DNA of 64,000 nucleotides from Chrysomallon squamiferum (lineage: Eukaryota; Mollusca; Gastropoda; Neomphalida; Peltospiridae), in contig CM022672.1 of assembly GCA_012295275.1 (NCBI GenBank), forward strand, positions 1,448,943-1,512,942. Reading direction: 5' to 3'. Under the pieces are notes generated by a model. The model was not told the origin of the DNA. It ran no database searches and was given only the letters and a program-made list of their open reading frames with translations. Position 1 is the first letter of the stretch; each line of letters begins with the position of its first letter. Positions 13,201 to 25,002 of this stretch are shown here, piece after piece. The position numbers and the translations under genes are program-made.

Positions 13201-13644
13201 AGAAATAAGTCATCAAGAAAGCAGAGCTCCAGACAAGAATTTCAAGAAGTAAACTTTCCTAGAAATAAGTCAAGGAAGCAGAGCTCCAGACAAGAATTTC
13301 GTGCATGTAACCAAACAAAAAGAAAGCTTAAAGAAAATAGATCTTATCCCAGAATACAGCAGAACAGAGTTAAGCCATTTTCCGAGAGACAACAACATAA
13401 ATACAACAGTAATGTGCAAAATGTAAAACAAGACTGTTATCAGCCTGGCTCAAGCACATACTGGCATGATGACAAAGAGAAAGAAAGTTATTGGAATAAC
13501 GATCAGACAGATTACAAAGATTGGCCAAGAAGAACAAATCACTTTGAAGAAGAATGGCAACCTTATGAAGAAAGAGACTACATTCAGTATCGACATGTTA
13601 ACAGAACTCGTTCTCGTTTTACTCCATATAGTCATGTGTACTGA
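10267..13644 (+). CDS. PCED1A: PC-esterase domain-containing protein 1 (PCED1-like)
   Basis: Four coding exons (10267-10342, 10815-10894, 11368-11600, 12381-13644) give a 550-residue protein. Residues 1-250 match the GDSL/SGNH-like PC-esterase fold of vertebrate PCED1A/B: the N-terminal block with VVIIGNS (residues 19-25) and QR-x-x-YKDL, the YREVREY and NSGLWDITRYG blocks, and the D229-G-V-H232-W-D catalytic-type DxxH block. These enzymes are predicted acyl or polysaccharide esterases and their substrate is unknown. The canonical Gly-Asp-Ser is Gly-Asn-Ser here. Residues 276-434 are an eight-copy 20-residue repeat absent from the human protein as I recall it. The C-terminus is basic, rich in Gln, Asn and Arg, and likely disordered. 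The start is chosen because MAHIFLSDDIKCLFMNKFVV aligns with the vertebrate N-terminus. The invertebrate gene may predate the A/B split. Confidence 0.88.
12817..13293 (+). repeat. In-frame 60-bp tandem repeat (8 copies) inside the PCED1 gene
   Basis: Seven units of exactly 60 bp start at 12817, 12877, 12937, 12997, 13057, 13117 and 13177. An eighth unit of 57 bp spans 13237-13293. Each encodes EFQEVN(L/F)LRN-x-SSRK plus a variable tail. Copies 1-4 end HRCTK, copy 5 ends QNCTN and copies 6-8 end QSSRQ, so the array has a left and a right subfamily. The frame is intact in every copy. Confidence 0.97.
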
Positions 13645-15149
13645 GTTTCACAGTAGCATACATGAACATAACAGACATAGAAGTTTAATTGGTGCTATGT
13701 TAACCGTAAATGGACTACATTACTATATATCAGTTTCATGGAAATCTGGTACTAAGCAAGATCTACCCTAAGTTTTTTGATATATTATATATTTCTGTTG
13801 CACTTCAAATGGTTAACATTTTCACAGCTATAAATTCAGCTTTTATTTTGCATTGCAGAGTTTTATCAAGATGAATGTTTCATAAGCCATTATAGCTAGT
13901 AATTTCTGCAATATCTAGTTGAAATTTAACACTGTATTTATAAGTCATTTAGAATTTTCTAAATATAGAATTTTGAAATGACATAAATGTTAAAATATTT
14001 TACTTTTTGATATTCTAATACAATGTTTCTTATTAAGATCTAAGTTTAAACAGTGCTTTGTTGGTACAAATAGTAAATTGTGGAGTATAATATTTCTATA
14101 TAATAAAAATATTAGCATTTACATGTATGCAGTTTTATCATGCATCCATTTCTGATATGTTTATAACCGTGGTAGATACAAGCAGTACATATGATATTTT
14201 GAATATTTATAAATGGGCAATTCTTCCTAACACAGACTTCAGTTCAAGACAAATTTAACAAACAGGTGTGCAGCTGATGTAATGGAATATAGAAAGAGTA
14301 TTTGAATACACTGTAGCTTAAAGTAGAAGACAGTGTTTTAATAAACATTCCTAGGGTTTTTGTAAGAAAGGCAAAAATGAATTTAACACCTCACATTTCA
14401 TATAGATTTATTTTTCTTGAAGGCAGTAATAATAATGCATGATTATAATGCAGTTTATTTTAACATAAATACTTGATGGATAAACTGTAATAATGTACTT
14501 AAATATCATGGTTTTAGATATGTATTTTGGTATATCTATTCTATTGGTACATGTTTGATAAAATTAAAAAGAGTCGCAAATATAGTTATTTTCTTTCCTT
14601 GTTTTCTTTTTTTCACAGATTATAAATAAGTGTTAATATGTTTTACTGTTCTGTATATTTTACTCAGCCCTCACTTTTTTAATAACAATTTCAATTAAAA
14701 TCTACACCATGTAAGCATATTCATAAAAGTTACTTACAAAAATTTAAAAACAAAATAAATAAAAATAAAACAAAAAGTATATAATTCTAGAATAAAGTAG
14801 AATAAACCTAAACCAGAAGCAAATTTATTTTAAAACAAATTCATAAATCAGTATTTATAATCAAATTAGAAATGGTACTAATAAAATAATAATATAAACT
14901 ATTATTAATTAAATATCAAGCTGTTAACATGAAAACCATAAATATTAGCCAATTACGGAACTATTTCTTATTAGATTTTTTAAATGTATGCTAATGTACT
15001 GAAAGGACACTCAAATCGATTGACTGTTCATGACACCTGTGATCTGATATTGAATGCCAGTGATATTTATACTGTCCTCAGTTTCAAAAATCTCAGCAAT
15101 ACTGGTCCAACATTGCACATTCCATTTTCCATCTGTGTTTCATCCAACA
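13645..15149. other. Convergent 3' UTR region of PCED1 and BORCS7
   Basis: AT-rich non-coding DNA between two genes that converge. AATAAA hexamers on the plus strand at 14102-14107 and 14340-14345 could end the PCED1 transcript. Several TTTATT words near 14.82 kb could serve BORCS7 on the minus strand. I cannot choose between them without transcript data. Confidence 0.5.
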
Positions 15150-15881
15150 TCATCTTCTGATTGTTTTTAGTTCATCTTGAACATCATCCAGATTTAACAT
15201 ACTGAAAGTAAAAATAGGTTAAAATGTTTCAACATCTATAATAGCCCATATTATTTATTTATTTATTTACTTATATTTGCATAACAGATCCAGAAACATG
15301 GGTAATAGTAAACTATCGTCTACATTATTTGGTACATCAAATGGAAATAACCAAACCATAAATTTTACTACTCCAAAAAATTAAAATGCAACAAAAATGA
15401 AAGGTATTTTGAAAGAACGTTTAAATATATTATTTTTCAATTTTTTTCTCTGAATCTGTTTATTACGATAAATATATTTCCAGTATTAAACAATTCAATA
15501 ACAAAAAAAGTTACCTTCTTTCTATTGCTGATTGTCTAAAAAGAAATCAAAAGAAAAATAATAATTAGTATAGCAAAAATACTTGTATAGTTATTTTAAC
15601 TCAAAATGTATATTACAAACACTATATACCAAAACATTTTATTGACAGATTATTTTTTGTACCACTGCTAGATGTATCTGTATACTTCCAAAAATACAAT
15701 AACAGGCACTTTAATATATTTTAGATTTCTTACAATAAAGTGCAGAACATTTTTTAAGCATTTACAATTTTCTAAATTGGTATAATTCATTTTTAGATAT
15801 GTAATAAATAATGATAATTATTAAATATTTTCATTAAAATTAACCTGAAAATAAATTAATGTAGTATTAATGTTTATTAAA

Positions 15882-15925
<44 letters not shown>

Positions 15926-16889
15926 TGATTATAAAACATACTGAAACTCAAGCTGAGATTTAATGTGGTCCATTTTTTTAAGTGTCTGAAAAATAAAAAA
16001 ATCATAAATAGAAACAGTTGCAGGAAAAACAGGATAATAACCAACCAATATAATATTAATTTATAAATATTTAATTATGTTGTCCATAATATAAAAATCT
16101 TGATGGGATTTTTTAATCTCACTCATACAAATGTAAACAAATACAAATACCAACAGTATGACTTTTTTAAATTGGAGTTACCTGATTCAAGCAAACTGTT
16201 CTCTAAAATAAAAACTTGTTCATGCACCATCAGACACTTATATAACAACATCTAATTATATACAAATACAATAGTGTCATAAAATTTACTAAAATGTATA
16301 CCAGAATGAAAATGCATAAAGTCATGGAATGACTGCATTTAAGTTACATACTGTCCAATTCACAGAGTATTACATGATTTTAAATAAACACTTGGAAGCA
16401 TTTTAGAAATGATTTTCTAATTAATATTATGCTAAAGACAGCATGGAGAGTATGAATTATTGCTACATCGAATGTTATAACGTATACCTCGGCTGAATGA
16501 TGAATGTAATTCTCTTGTGAAGCAAAATTCTTTGCAGCCTGTGCCAAAAGCTGGGGAAAAAAAAAAAATAATAATAATAATAATAATAATAAAATAATCA
16601 GACTCGGTGAAATTAAATATTACATAATATAGTATATAATATAATACAGATAGTGAATGAGTGATAATAAATGTGCAAGAAGTTTGTAAGTTACGCTAAC
16701 ATAATCATCATCATCATTATTATTATTATTATTATTATTATTTAGTTCATAATAGATAAAGAAATTTACTTCTGATGATTTGGATCCTCGAATAACTTGT
16801 CTTGTCAATGAACCCAAATCATTTACAGTTATATTAATCTTCTCGTTCAGTCTCGCTTTTGTTTCCCTATTCCAGCTAGCAGACGCCAT
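15150..16889 (-). CDS. BORCS7: BLOC-1-related complex subunit 7
   Basis: Five coding exons in minus order (16889-16770, 16550-16488, 15985-15942, 15535-15515, 15201-15150) give a 99-residue protein, close to the vertebrate length of about 105. The signature LTRQVIRGSKSSE (residues 28-40) followed by LLAQAAKNFASQE aligns with vertebrate BORCS7 (LTKQVLKGSRSSELLGQAA), and the later TLKKM...QLEFQQSAIE segment also aligns. BORC is an eight-subunit complex on the lysosome surface that recruits the small GTPase ARL8 and so couples lysosomes to kinesin movement. The protein is a small alpha-helical subunit with no membrane segment. Exon 4 is only 21 nt. The start is head-to-head with UVSSA, 940 bp away. 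Confidence 0.87.
15515..15535 (-). other. BORCS7: 21-nt micro-exon of BORCS7
   Basis: Flanked by ttttag on the acceptor side and gtaact on the donor side (minus strand). It supplies the third base of one Gln codon, then Gln-Ser-Ala-Ile-Glu-Arg, then the first two bases of a Ser codon. Phases match exons 3 and 5 exactly, and the residues fit the conserved QQEAI region of the family. Confidence 0.8.
15883..15924. repeat. (GT)n microsatellite, CA on the BORCS7 sense strand
   Basis: About 21 GT dinucleotides. On the transcribed strand of BORCS7 this is a CA repeat that begins 17 nt inside intron 3, just downstream of the exon 3 donor. Confidence 0.95.
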
Positions 16890-17829
16890 ACTTTCGTAAA
16901 TACCATAAATGGAAGTTTTTTTTTTACGACAATCTTACAATTTTAATCGAAAATGTTTTGTCTTATAGGTTTATTTTAAATAAAGGCAGAGCCATAAAAA
17001 CTTTTTCAAAAGTATTAATATTGATAATTATTTGGTTTATTTTGGATAAAAAAAATTTAACGACTTCAACAAATTGTGTATCATATGACATATCGAGACG
17101 ATTGCACCAAAATAGGAAATGCCGTTCTTCAAAGACTTAGAATTTTGTATATATTTATTATGATGAATAACATATCAGTTTAACACATTTATCAAAGGTA
17201 AAATATTATGCATGTGATGTCATACTCGAATTTAATTCTGAACGTATGACAGATTAAGATTTAGTTTCAGGCTGGAGTGTGTAGTCACACAGTACTACTG
17301 TACTCACAGTACTGTAGTGTGTAATACTATTAAAGTTATTCACTTATTTACTAGTAGTAGAACTAGTATTATGTAGTAATAGAATTAAATGAGAGTAAAA
17401 ATAGTATAATTAGTAATGGAGTTAAATGAACAAAAATAATTAATTGAATAATATATATACCCTCAAAATAATTTATCTCAAAAGTTGAAACTTAACCATA
17501 GCCCTAACGAGGCTTATAACTATTGACATGGCTTAATGAATAACATGTCTATAATCCATAAACTAGTAACATACAGTGTTAAATAAATAACAAATTTTAA
17601 GTTGGGTTGTTTTCGGTATTTTGGGAGTTGTTTTTTTTGTTTGTTTGTTTGGGGCTTTTTTGAAGCAGGAGTTGGCAAATATTTTATCATCAAATGAACT
17701 ATGAAATTGTATATTAATATAATATAATTTCGAACAAATGATAACTATGGATAACATGAGGTATCTAAGTTTTATATTCCTAGATATGTCACTTTAGTAT
17801 TTAGGAATTTATTTGTTAAAATATTTTAG
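16890..17829. promoter_or_regulatory. Divergent spacer between BORCS7 and UVSSA start codons
   Basis: This 940-bp interval separates two head-to-head start codons and must hold at least one promoter, possibly a shared one. It is AT-rich. No TATA box, CpG cluster or recognisable factor site stands out. A pyrimidine-poor acceptor-like 'atattttag' directly abuts the UVSSA ATG, so UVSSA may have an upstream non-coding exon in this interval. Confidence 0.45.
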
Positions 17830-20800
17830 ATGATGAATTCTACAGAAAACGAGGAGTGTCTTGATCATGAAATTTGTCAGCAGTTGGAAAAACATGTAGA
17901 ATTACTCAGTTTTTCTGGCAAACAAAGTCTTGATCAAGAAACGATGAAAAAGTTAAAAAAAATGTGCAGGTAATTAATATTATTTGTCAGTTTTGTCTCA
18001 TAATTATATTGTTTACAACAGTGCACAATCATAAATTTTAAAGCATTAAATTTAACATTCATGATAGGGTTATTCCTATCTATACTTTATATATAAACAG
18101 CACTTTAGAATATGAAATGTATGTGTGTTACATTTTAAACTGAATACTGTTTGCTCATCTGACTGAATTTGTAATACACGTGTCCATACACATACAATCA
18201 TATGTACATGTATACAATTTGCTGATGAGATGAGGTTTGCATTATTTGTGAGCAACCACTAGTTACAAATATGCTATATATGTGTGTGTTTGAAAGCCTG
18301 AAAACAGCTTTTTGGTAGAAATATTTTCCAAATTTAAGAATATTTAAATTTATTTATTTATTGTATATTATTTTATATGATAATTATAAATTTTTCTTTA
18401 CATTTTCCAACTTTAAGAATTTTTTAATTTATTTATTTATTTATGTTATGTTATGTTATGTTACAACATATCATTTTATTTTATTTTATTTTATTCTTAT
18501 TTTATATTTTTGCATTCAGAAAGTCTGACATGTACATTAAATATGTCTACCACTTGCTGATGATGCAGCTAGAGAAAAACCATGCAGAAGTTCGACTTTC
18601 TGTGTTCCAAATGATTGATGAACTTTTCAACAGATCTCACATGTTCAGAGAACTTCTTGTGTCAGACTTTCAAACCTTTCTGGATCTTACTGTCGGTAAG
18701 TTGTTTCCCATTCTAGCAAATGCCCCATGTTATTTTTTAAAGATCTAATATGTATTATTCATCAAGCAAATAAAAGATCTCCCTGCTAAAGCAAACTGAT
18801 AAGAGTAATTCATGGAATTTAGAAGCAGATTATTAAAACATAAATGATGATAAATAAAAAAAATTGTTGTAAATATATAAATTTATTAAATATTATAAAA
18901 AAAAGTTGACTTATGTATTTATTAATTTCTTATCATTATTAGAGATAATCGTTTTATGACATACAAATTTTGAAAACATGATATGTCTAATGCTAGATAA
19001 AGGACTTGAGGAGTTAGTGATATCAGAAAACTGCATTGATGGCAGTGGTTCAAATGAAGAGAAAATATTTTGCATAGTAGTAACAAGAAAAACTAGTTGA
19101 AGAATAATAAAATAGCATTAATTATAATAAGAATGGTTTCTTTATTTTAGAAACTGATGTTGACATGCCTTTGCCACCACCAAAACATATTGCAAAAAAA
19201 CTGAAATCTGATACTTTGAAAGCTCTTCAGCAGTGGCAAGAAAAGTATGGAGAGGCTTACACAAAGTTAGCCATAGGCTACAATTACCTGCTGACTTGCA
19301 AACAGGTAACTCGTTAATGCCTTAAATTCATTTTACTCATTATTATTTTTTATTCTGTATCAGACATTTATTGACTTCTGATTAATATCTACCTTAATAT
19401 TAAGCGCTGCATGACAGAGGGCACTTTCACATGTTGGTTAGTTCAGAAAATAATAATGATATAATAATCTAAAACTTACAAACTAAAAAAAAAGTGTTCT
19501 GTTTCAGATAGATTTTAATGATATTCAGTCAAGAAATGTTGCAGAAAGACGAGCTACTGAAGAAAAAGAAAGAAAAAAACAAAACCTTATGAAAACCAAA
19601 CTAAATAATATTTTGAAAGAAATTAAAGGTAAAGCAGTTATTTTGCTTTACAGACCAAAATTCAAGTTTACAACCAGTCTTATTTTCAATATCTGAAAGT
19701 TAATATAACTAAATGTTTGAACTATTAAAAGTAACCATTTTTTTTTTGCAATTAATTTTACCTTTTGTTTTCAAATCAAAAATGCCTATACAAAAACATT
19801 TAAATTCATTTGTTACTTCTTTGATGTAGCAGTCTTAAAAAAAAAACAATAAATAAATAAATAAAAACCAAAATACAATTTGATATGTGAAAATATTTTT
19901 TGAAATAAATATAATTAACAACAATTTCTTTTCTTTTCATCCAGTTATAATTATATCACACTTTTCATAATTCTTTCTTTCTTTGTCAGAAATTTTGTCC
20001 ATGTGACATCATACTTACTACATTTGGTCAGTAAAGCTTAATTTCATAATATATTTTCAGAAACTACTCCTGAGGTTGAAACTGCAGTTAAAGAAGCTGA
20101 AGAATGTCTTCAGCTTATATTACCTCGTCCAGATTCATTTTTTGTAGCAGATTCTGAGATTGTTGGGTTCAATGGTCATTCAAGCCAGGCAACAGAACCA
20201 TCAGCCTCTAAATGTAATCTGAATTCTCACAGAACCAGAATTAATGAATCTACAAATTCTTCTCTAATCAAAGGCACAGGCATCAGTTCAGAAACAAATG
20301 ATGGGTCAAATGACAAATTTACTTCTTCAAAATTTAAAAGATTGTCAACTGAAACAAATAATACAAAAAAGGTTTTGTCAAAAAATGAAACACAGATATC
20401 TGAAAATACATCTTCAGAGTCTTCAAAAAGATGTTCTCTGTTAGAAAAAGATAAACATTCTGTAAAGGACAATGGCAATGCAGAAAATGATTCTTTAGAC
20501 ACAGTTTCTGAAAATGGCCAAAACAAATCAGCTAATGTTTCTACTGAATCAAAAGAAGAAGACTCTGAAGATGATGATTTTGAAGAGGTTTCAGATTCTG
20601 AAAATAATTTCATACAAGAACATGGGTTGATTTCTAGAAATTACAATGTGACCATAGATATTGGACCAGTGGCTTCACGGATCAGAGAAACTGAAGAAAA
20701 CTCTGATATCTTCACATCTCTGAGAGACTCAGCCCATTTAGTGAAAAATAAATATATTCCTCTTGTTGTTGAGTGGCTCGAGGTATGATTTTAAATAAAA

Positions 20801-22598
20801 ATTCATTTCTATGGTTAACATTACCAGTCTTTAAAAGCATTGAATTATAATCAATTACCATCATCAGAAACATCAGTTTGGATAATTAAAATATTTGAGA
20901 TTTTATTAGGCCATTAGGCCATTAGTTTTCAATAATTAAATGAATTTAATTTTTCTCTTTTGTATCTATTAAAAACATCCATTAATAAATATTTTGGGCC
21001 ATTCTGTCAAACTTATAATATTCTGAATGTTAAGTATATTTTCTTATTTTTTAATAAGTTGATTATCATTGTTTTGACAAATAAACATGGTTATTTTGGT
21101 ATGATGTGTTAATCTCATTTGACCTCACATATATACAACATTTATAGTTAGTGTTGCATTAACCTGTAACATTCTGGAAATATTATTTTCATCTTTTACT
21201 CAATGCTTATTACAGATTTTATCAAAAAATGGTGCTGCAGAGAAGGATATTAAATCAGTAATAGATCTAAAGATGAAGTTGGTATCGGTTATTGAGAAAT
21301 GTGTTGATTTGAATTTGATATCTGGAGGTCAAACAAAGAGAAAAAGAAATGACTCAGGTATATTTCTAAATGAATGAATGAATTTTTTAATATTTGAAAG
21401 GCTCAACATCTGAACTGTCAAAAGAAATATTGAGATTCATACAGAGGTACTTAATATTTAATGCTAAATTAATATTTAATGATCCGAACCAAAAGAGTAT
21501 TCCAGCAATTCTAGGCCTTTGATTTATGTAATGCAATCTCAGAACAGTTTAATATTAACACATTATTTGGTGTTAATTATATATTTATTGCTTATTAAAA
21601 ATGTAAGTAAGGAAGCTTGACACAATTTTGAGGACTCTTTTTTATGTCAAAGAAAGGAATTTTTTATATGCAACTTTATGGGCTTCATTCTGTTTGTTTA
21701 ATTTATACTATTTCTTTTCTTTTTCTGTATTTTTCTTTGTTTTATTTAAATATAAAATAAATAAAAAACACAGAGGGGCTAGTCACATATTCATGTTCTG
21801 TTCATAACAATGACTAATTACAGTTAATTTTAATTTTATGTTTAATTCTAGACGATGAAGATGATGATTTTGAAGAGGTGCCTGAAAAAGAAGGTTATGA
21901 ACCACACATTCCATCACATCTTAGAAAGGAATATGGTGAGATATTTTACATTTCTTTACTAAACATTCATGGCAAAAAAAAATAAAGTTTTAAATTATAG
22001 TTGTTGTTGTTAATAAAATAAAAAAATAAAATATGTTTTAAAAATGTATATATTTATATATCATTTACTAAAAAGTATTTTCTTAACCAACATATTTTTA
22101 TTTTTATTTTTATTTCAGGTTTGGAACCTGAGGAGAAAGTGAAAGCACCAGAAAAGTTCATGGCTGCCATTACTCCTCAGTTCTGGAATATGAAGACGGT
22201 AAAAAGATGTGCTGAGGATCCAACATCCAGGGAAGCTAATCTTGCCAAACTAAAAACAGGAGCTGTGGATAGCAGCATCAGTTACAAAGGAGGGAAGTAA
22301 GTGTCTTGAAGTTTGTCTGAATATTCATTTAAAATTACATTAACATAATTACATTTTTAAATTTAATTTAATTTTTCTTTTTTTTTTTTTTTTTTTTTTT
22401 TGGTTGTTCTTCTGGGTTATTTTTTGAGGGGGTGTGTTTTTTTCCTTTTTTTTCTCTTTTTATATTGATTTTATAAAAAAAAAAAAAAAAATAATTTTTT
22501 CTTTCCAGTAGTGGAAAAAGCAGGTTTAGTTAACTTTAACATCCACAGACATAATTCAACACCGTAAAACTATTTTTAAAGTTTTGTGAGTTAAATTT

Positions 22599-22629
<31 letters not shown>

Positions 22630-23710
22630 TTATTTATTTTACTGCAGGCTGAAAGAACATCCTTCCACATCATCTAAAGATAACCAGCAGTCATCAGATA
22701 AAAATGTCCCTTTTGTGCCATTTGGAGTGGATTTGGCTCACTGGGGCAACCTGGACAGTATTGAACCACCAACAGTTGTAAAGTAGGTGACTGTTTTTAA
22801 TATAATGAAATTAATCATGGTAGAAAGTTCCTAAGTTATGATATAATCATTTTATGAACTTTTTTTTTCAAAGTTTGTAGCTATAGCTGTATGCCTGTCC
22901 TTGGATTCACTATAGCAGTAGAGAGTTTGAAAATAAAAAAATGCATGTCTTAAACTTTTTGTCAGTGAAATTATTAAAAAATAATTTTATTTATAATTCA
23001 AGCAATATCAAAATTTGCACCAAAGCTTAAGGTTTTAGTTTTTATTTATTTATTTATTTTAATAGAAGGTACCCAGTGTGGTGAGGTATTAGTTTTTAAT
23101 ATGTTAAACATCCATAAACATTTTTTGTTTTTTATTAGGTTTGATTCCCTTCATCGTTTCTGGACACCACATGAACATTCAGCAGAAAAAGCAAGCCAGG
23201 TACATTAGCCTTTTGACATAATTAAATAAAATTATTGTTATTTTTGGCCTCCACATCACCAGCTAATTGGGATTAATTTTAAATTAATTATATAAATATT
23301 TATCACTTTTTAATGCTCAATGATAGTGCAAAACGTATGCAGTGTGTTTCATCTTTTGTTATCTGCTGTGCTTTTAATAGATATTGTAAAATATTATGTT
23401 TGCTTAGTTTAAAACCAACTGAAAATGATTAGCTTTTAAAATATGATTTTGACAATACTCTTCAGATTAGGAACATAATATATATTTAGTTTTAATGAGT
23501 GTATTAATTTTATGACATTTTATCTGTTGAGAATTACTTATTCTGTTGATAATTAATCCCACAGACACCAATCTTGTTTACTGTATGGGAGCAGCCAAGA
23601 CTGGCATTCCCAAATGTTTTGTATAGTTTATAAGGAAAGTGGAAATATAAGAAAAACATTTTTTTGTTTTTATATATATATATATATATAAACACACACA
23701 CACACACACA

Positions 23711-23741
<31 letters not shown>

Positions 23742-24954
23742 GATATAGAATGATGTGGCAGCACTTACCAGTAGAACATTTTATTACACTGGTGAATTTA
23801 AACCTGTCAAATGGAAATGTCGTGCACCTTTACCAAATGGAAAGCTATGTGAGAGAATGGACCGAGAAAAGGCAAGCAACACTTTCATTAATTATGTAGC
23901 TTAACAATAGTTACAACTTTCATCTTTTTTTTAATTATTTTTATTTTTTCTTAGTAGTAGGAGAGTTACAAAATGCATATAATGAGAATAATAGGAATCC
24001 ATTTACTTAAACTTTTGACTACCTCTATTCACTATTAGTGGTTACAATTTCAATTTCCCCTACACCTATAGAGACTGCTTTATTTATAACAGAACCTCTC
24101 GTGAATCCTATGTTTTAATTGATCCAGTTTGTTGCTAGACATTTTATGCTTCAATCATGGTTTTAACTTTTGCTAACACATTATATAATACCAAACTTTT
24201 TTTTAAATAAACATTTTGCTTTTAAAAAATAAATTATTTTTATCCTTTTCTAGTGTCCTTTCCATGGCAAAATAATAGCCCGGAATGAGATGGGTCATCC
24301 TGAGAAAATGAATGATGCTCTTGAAGTAGCCAAGGAATCTCAGAGAAAAAGAAAAGGTAATTAAAAAATAACATTAAATTTAGATTTGATTATGAATACA
24401 TGTAGAACCAGGCAAGGAAGGATCAGTAGTGTCAGGATATATGCTTGACAAGAGAGTTCTATTAATAAATAGATAAATAAATAATAAAAGTAACAAATTA
24501 ATTTTATTCTGTATAGCTGCAAGAAGCAGTCTTCAGCAATATATATGTATGTTGACTTTTGATATTAGTATCACTATAACAAAAATGTATTATTTTTATC
24601 ATCACTGTGATCATCATCATCATTATCCTTTTATCTTTATTATTTAAACTAGATGATTCACAGAGTTGGAAGGATCCAGAGATAATGAGAGAGATTGAAG
24701 CTGCAACTGGCCTTGACCTTGGCTCGGGCAAGTCAAAAGGCAAAGGTAAAGGCAAAGGAAAGGGCAAAGGCAAAAACAAACATCCAAATTTAACAGATAT
24801 AAATGCAGTGAAGAATACCAGCAGGTCAAGACTGAAGAAGAAAATATTAAATAAAACAACACTGAGGAAAATCAATGCTGCTCTTGATGCAGCAGACTAT
24901 AAAAGAGTGAGGGACAAATTTGGAAATCAGTTCAATTATACACATTCAAAATAG
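17830..24954 (+). CDS. UVSSA: UV-stimulated scaffold protein A
   Basis: Thirteen coding exons: 17830-17969, 18520-18695, 19151-19305, 19508-19628, 20061-20782, 21216-21357, 21852-21935, 22119-22296, 22648-22782, 23139-23199, 23749-23871, 24254-24356, 24653-24954. All phases close, giving 813 residues (human is about 709). UVSSA acts in the nucleus in transcription-coupled nucleotide excision repair, joining stalled RNA polymerase II and the CSA/CSB complex to TFIIH. Visible parts are an N-terminal VHS-like helical domain (about 10-155), an acidic Ser-rich linker (about 210-380), the TFIIH-binding motif with F492, V495 and lysine K498 in VPEKEGYEP (equivalent to human K414), the [12 protein letters not shown] block, and a zinc finger C662-C672-C680-H683. 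A Lys-Gly repeat lies near the C-terminus. ATGATG offers two adjacent starts. Intron 11 has a GC donor. Confidence 0.93.
23872..24253 (+). other. UVSSA: GC-AG intron of UVSSA (intron 11)
   Basis: The exon ends GAGAAAAG and the intron begins gcaagc, matching the GC donor consensus AG|GCAAGT at nearly every position. It ends cttttctag. Joining here gives Arg-Glu-Lys|Cys-Pro-Phe-His, which is colinear with the human zinc finger. The next downstream GT donor would insert eight extra residues into the finger. Confidence 0.85.
24727..24780 (+). repeat. UVSSA: Lys-Gly-coding hexanucleotide repeat in the last UVSSA exon
   Basis: About seven tandem AAAGGC/AAGGGC units encode alternating Lys-Gly. Human UVSSA has a shorter basic GKGRGKK stretch at the same place. 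The tract is likely disordered and strongly positive. Confidence 0.85.
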
Positions 24955-25002
24955 TATAGTGTAGATAGGCCCGTGTGTGTGTGTGTGTGTGTGTGCACAT
25001 AT

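Noticed and set aside
12817-13293. CRISPR-like regular direct repeats
   Set aside because: Units are contiguous with no spacers, keep a reading frame and lie in a eukaryotic exon.
22648-22800. A UVSSA exon 9 ending at AAGTAG|gtgact
   Set aside because: That donor leaves an in-frame TAG. The AA|gtaggt donor gives Lys-Phe-Asp, matching the family.
24504-24875. A 123-codon minus-strand frame with Leu/Pro repeats
   Set aside because: It is antisense to the Lys-Gly repeat of the last UVSSA exon and has no independent support.
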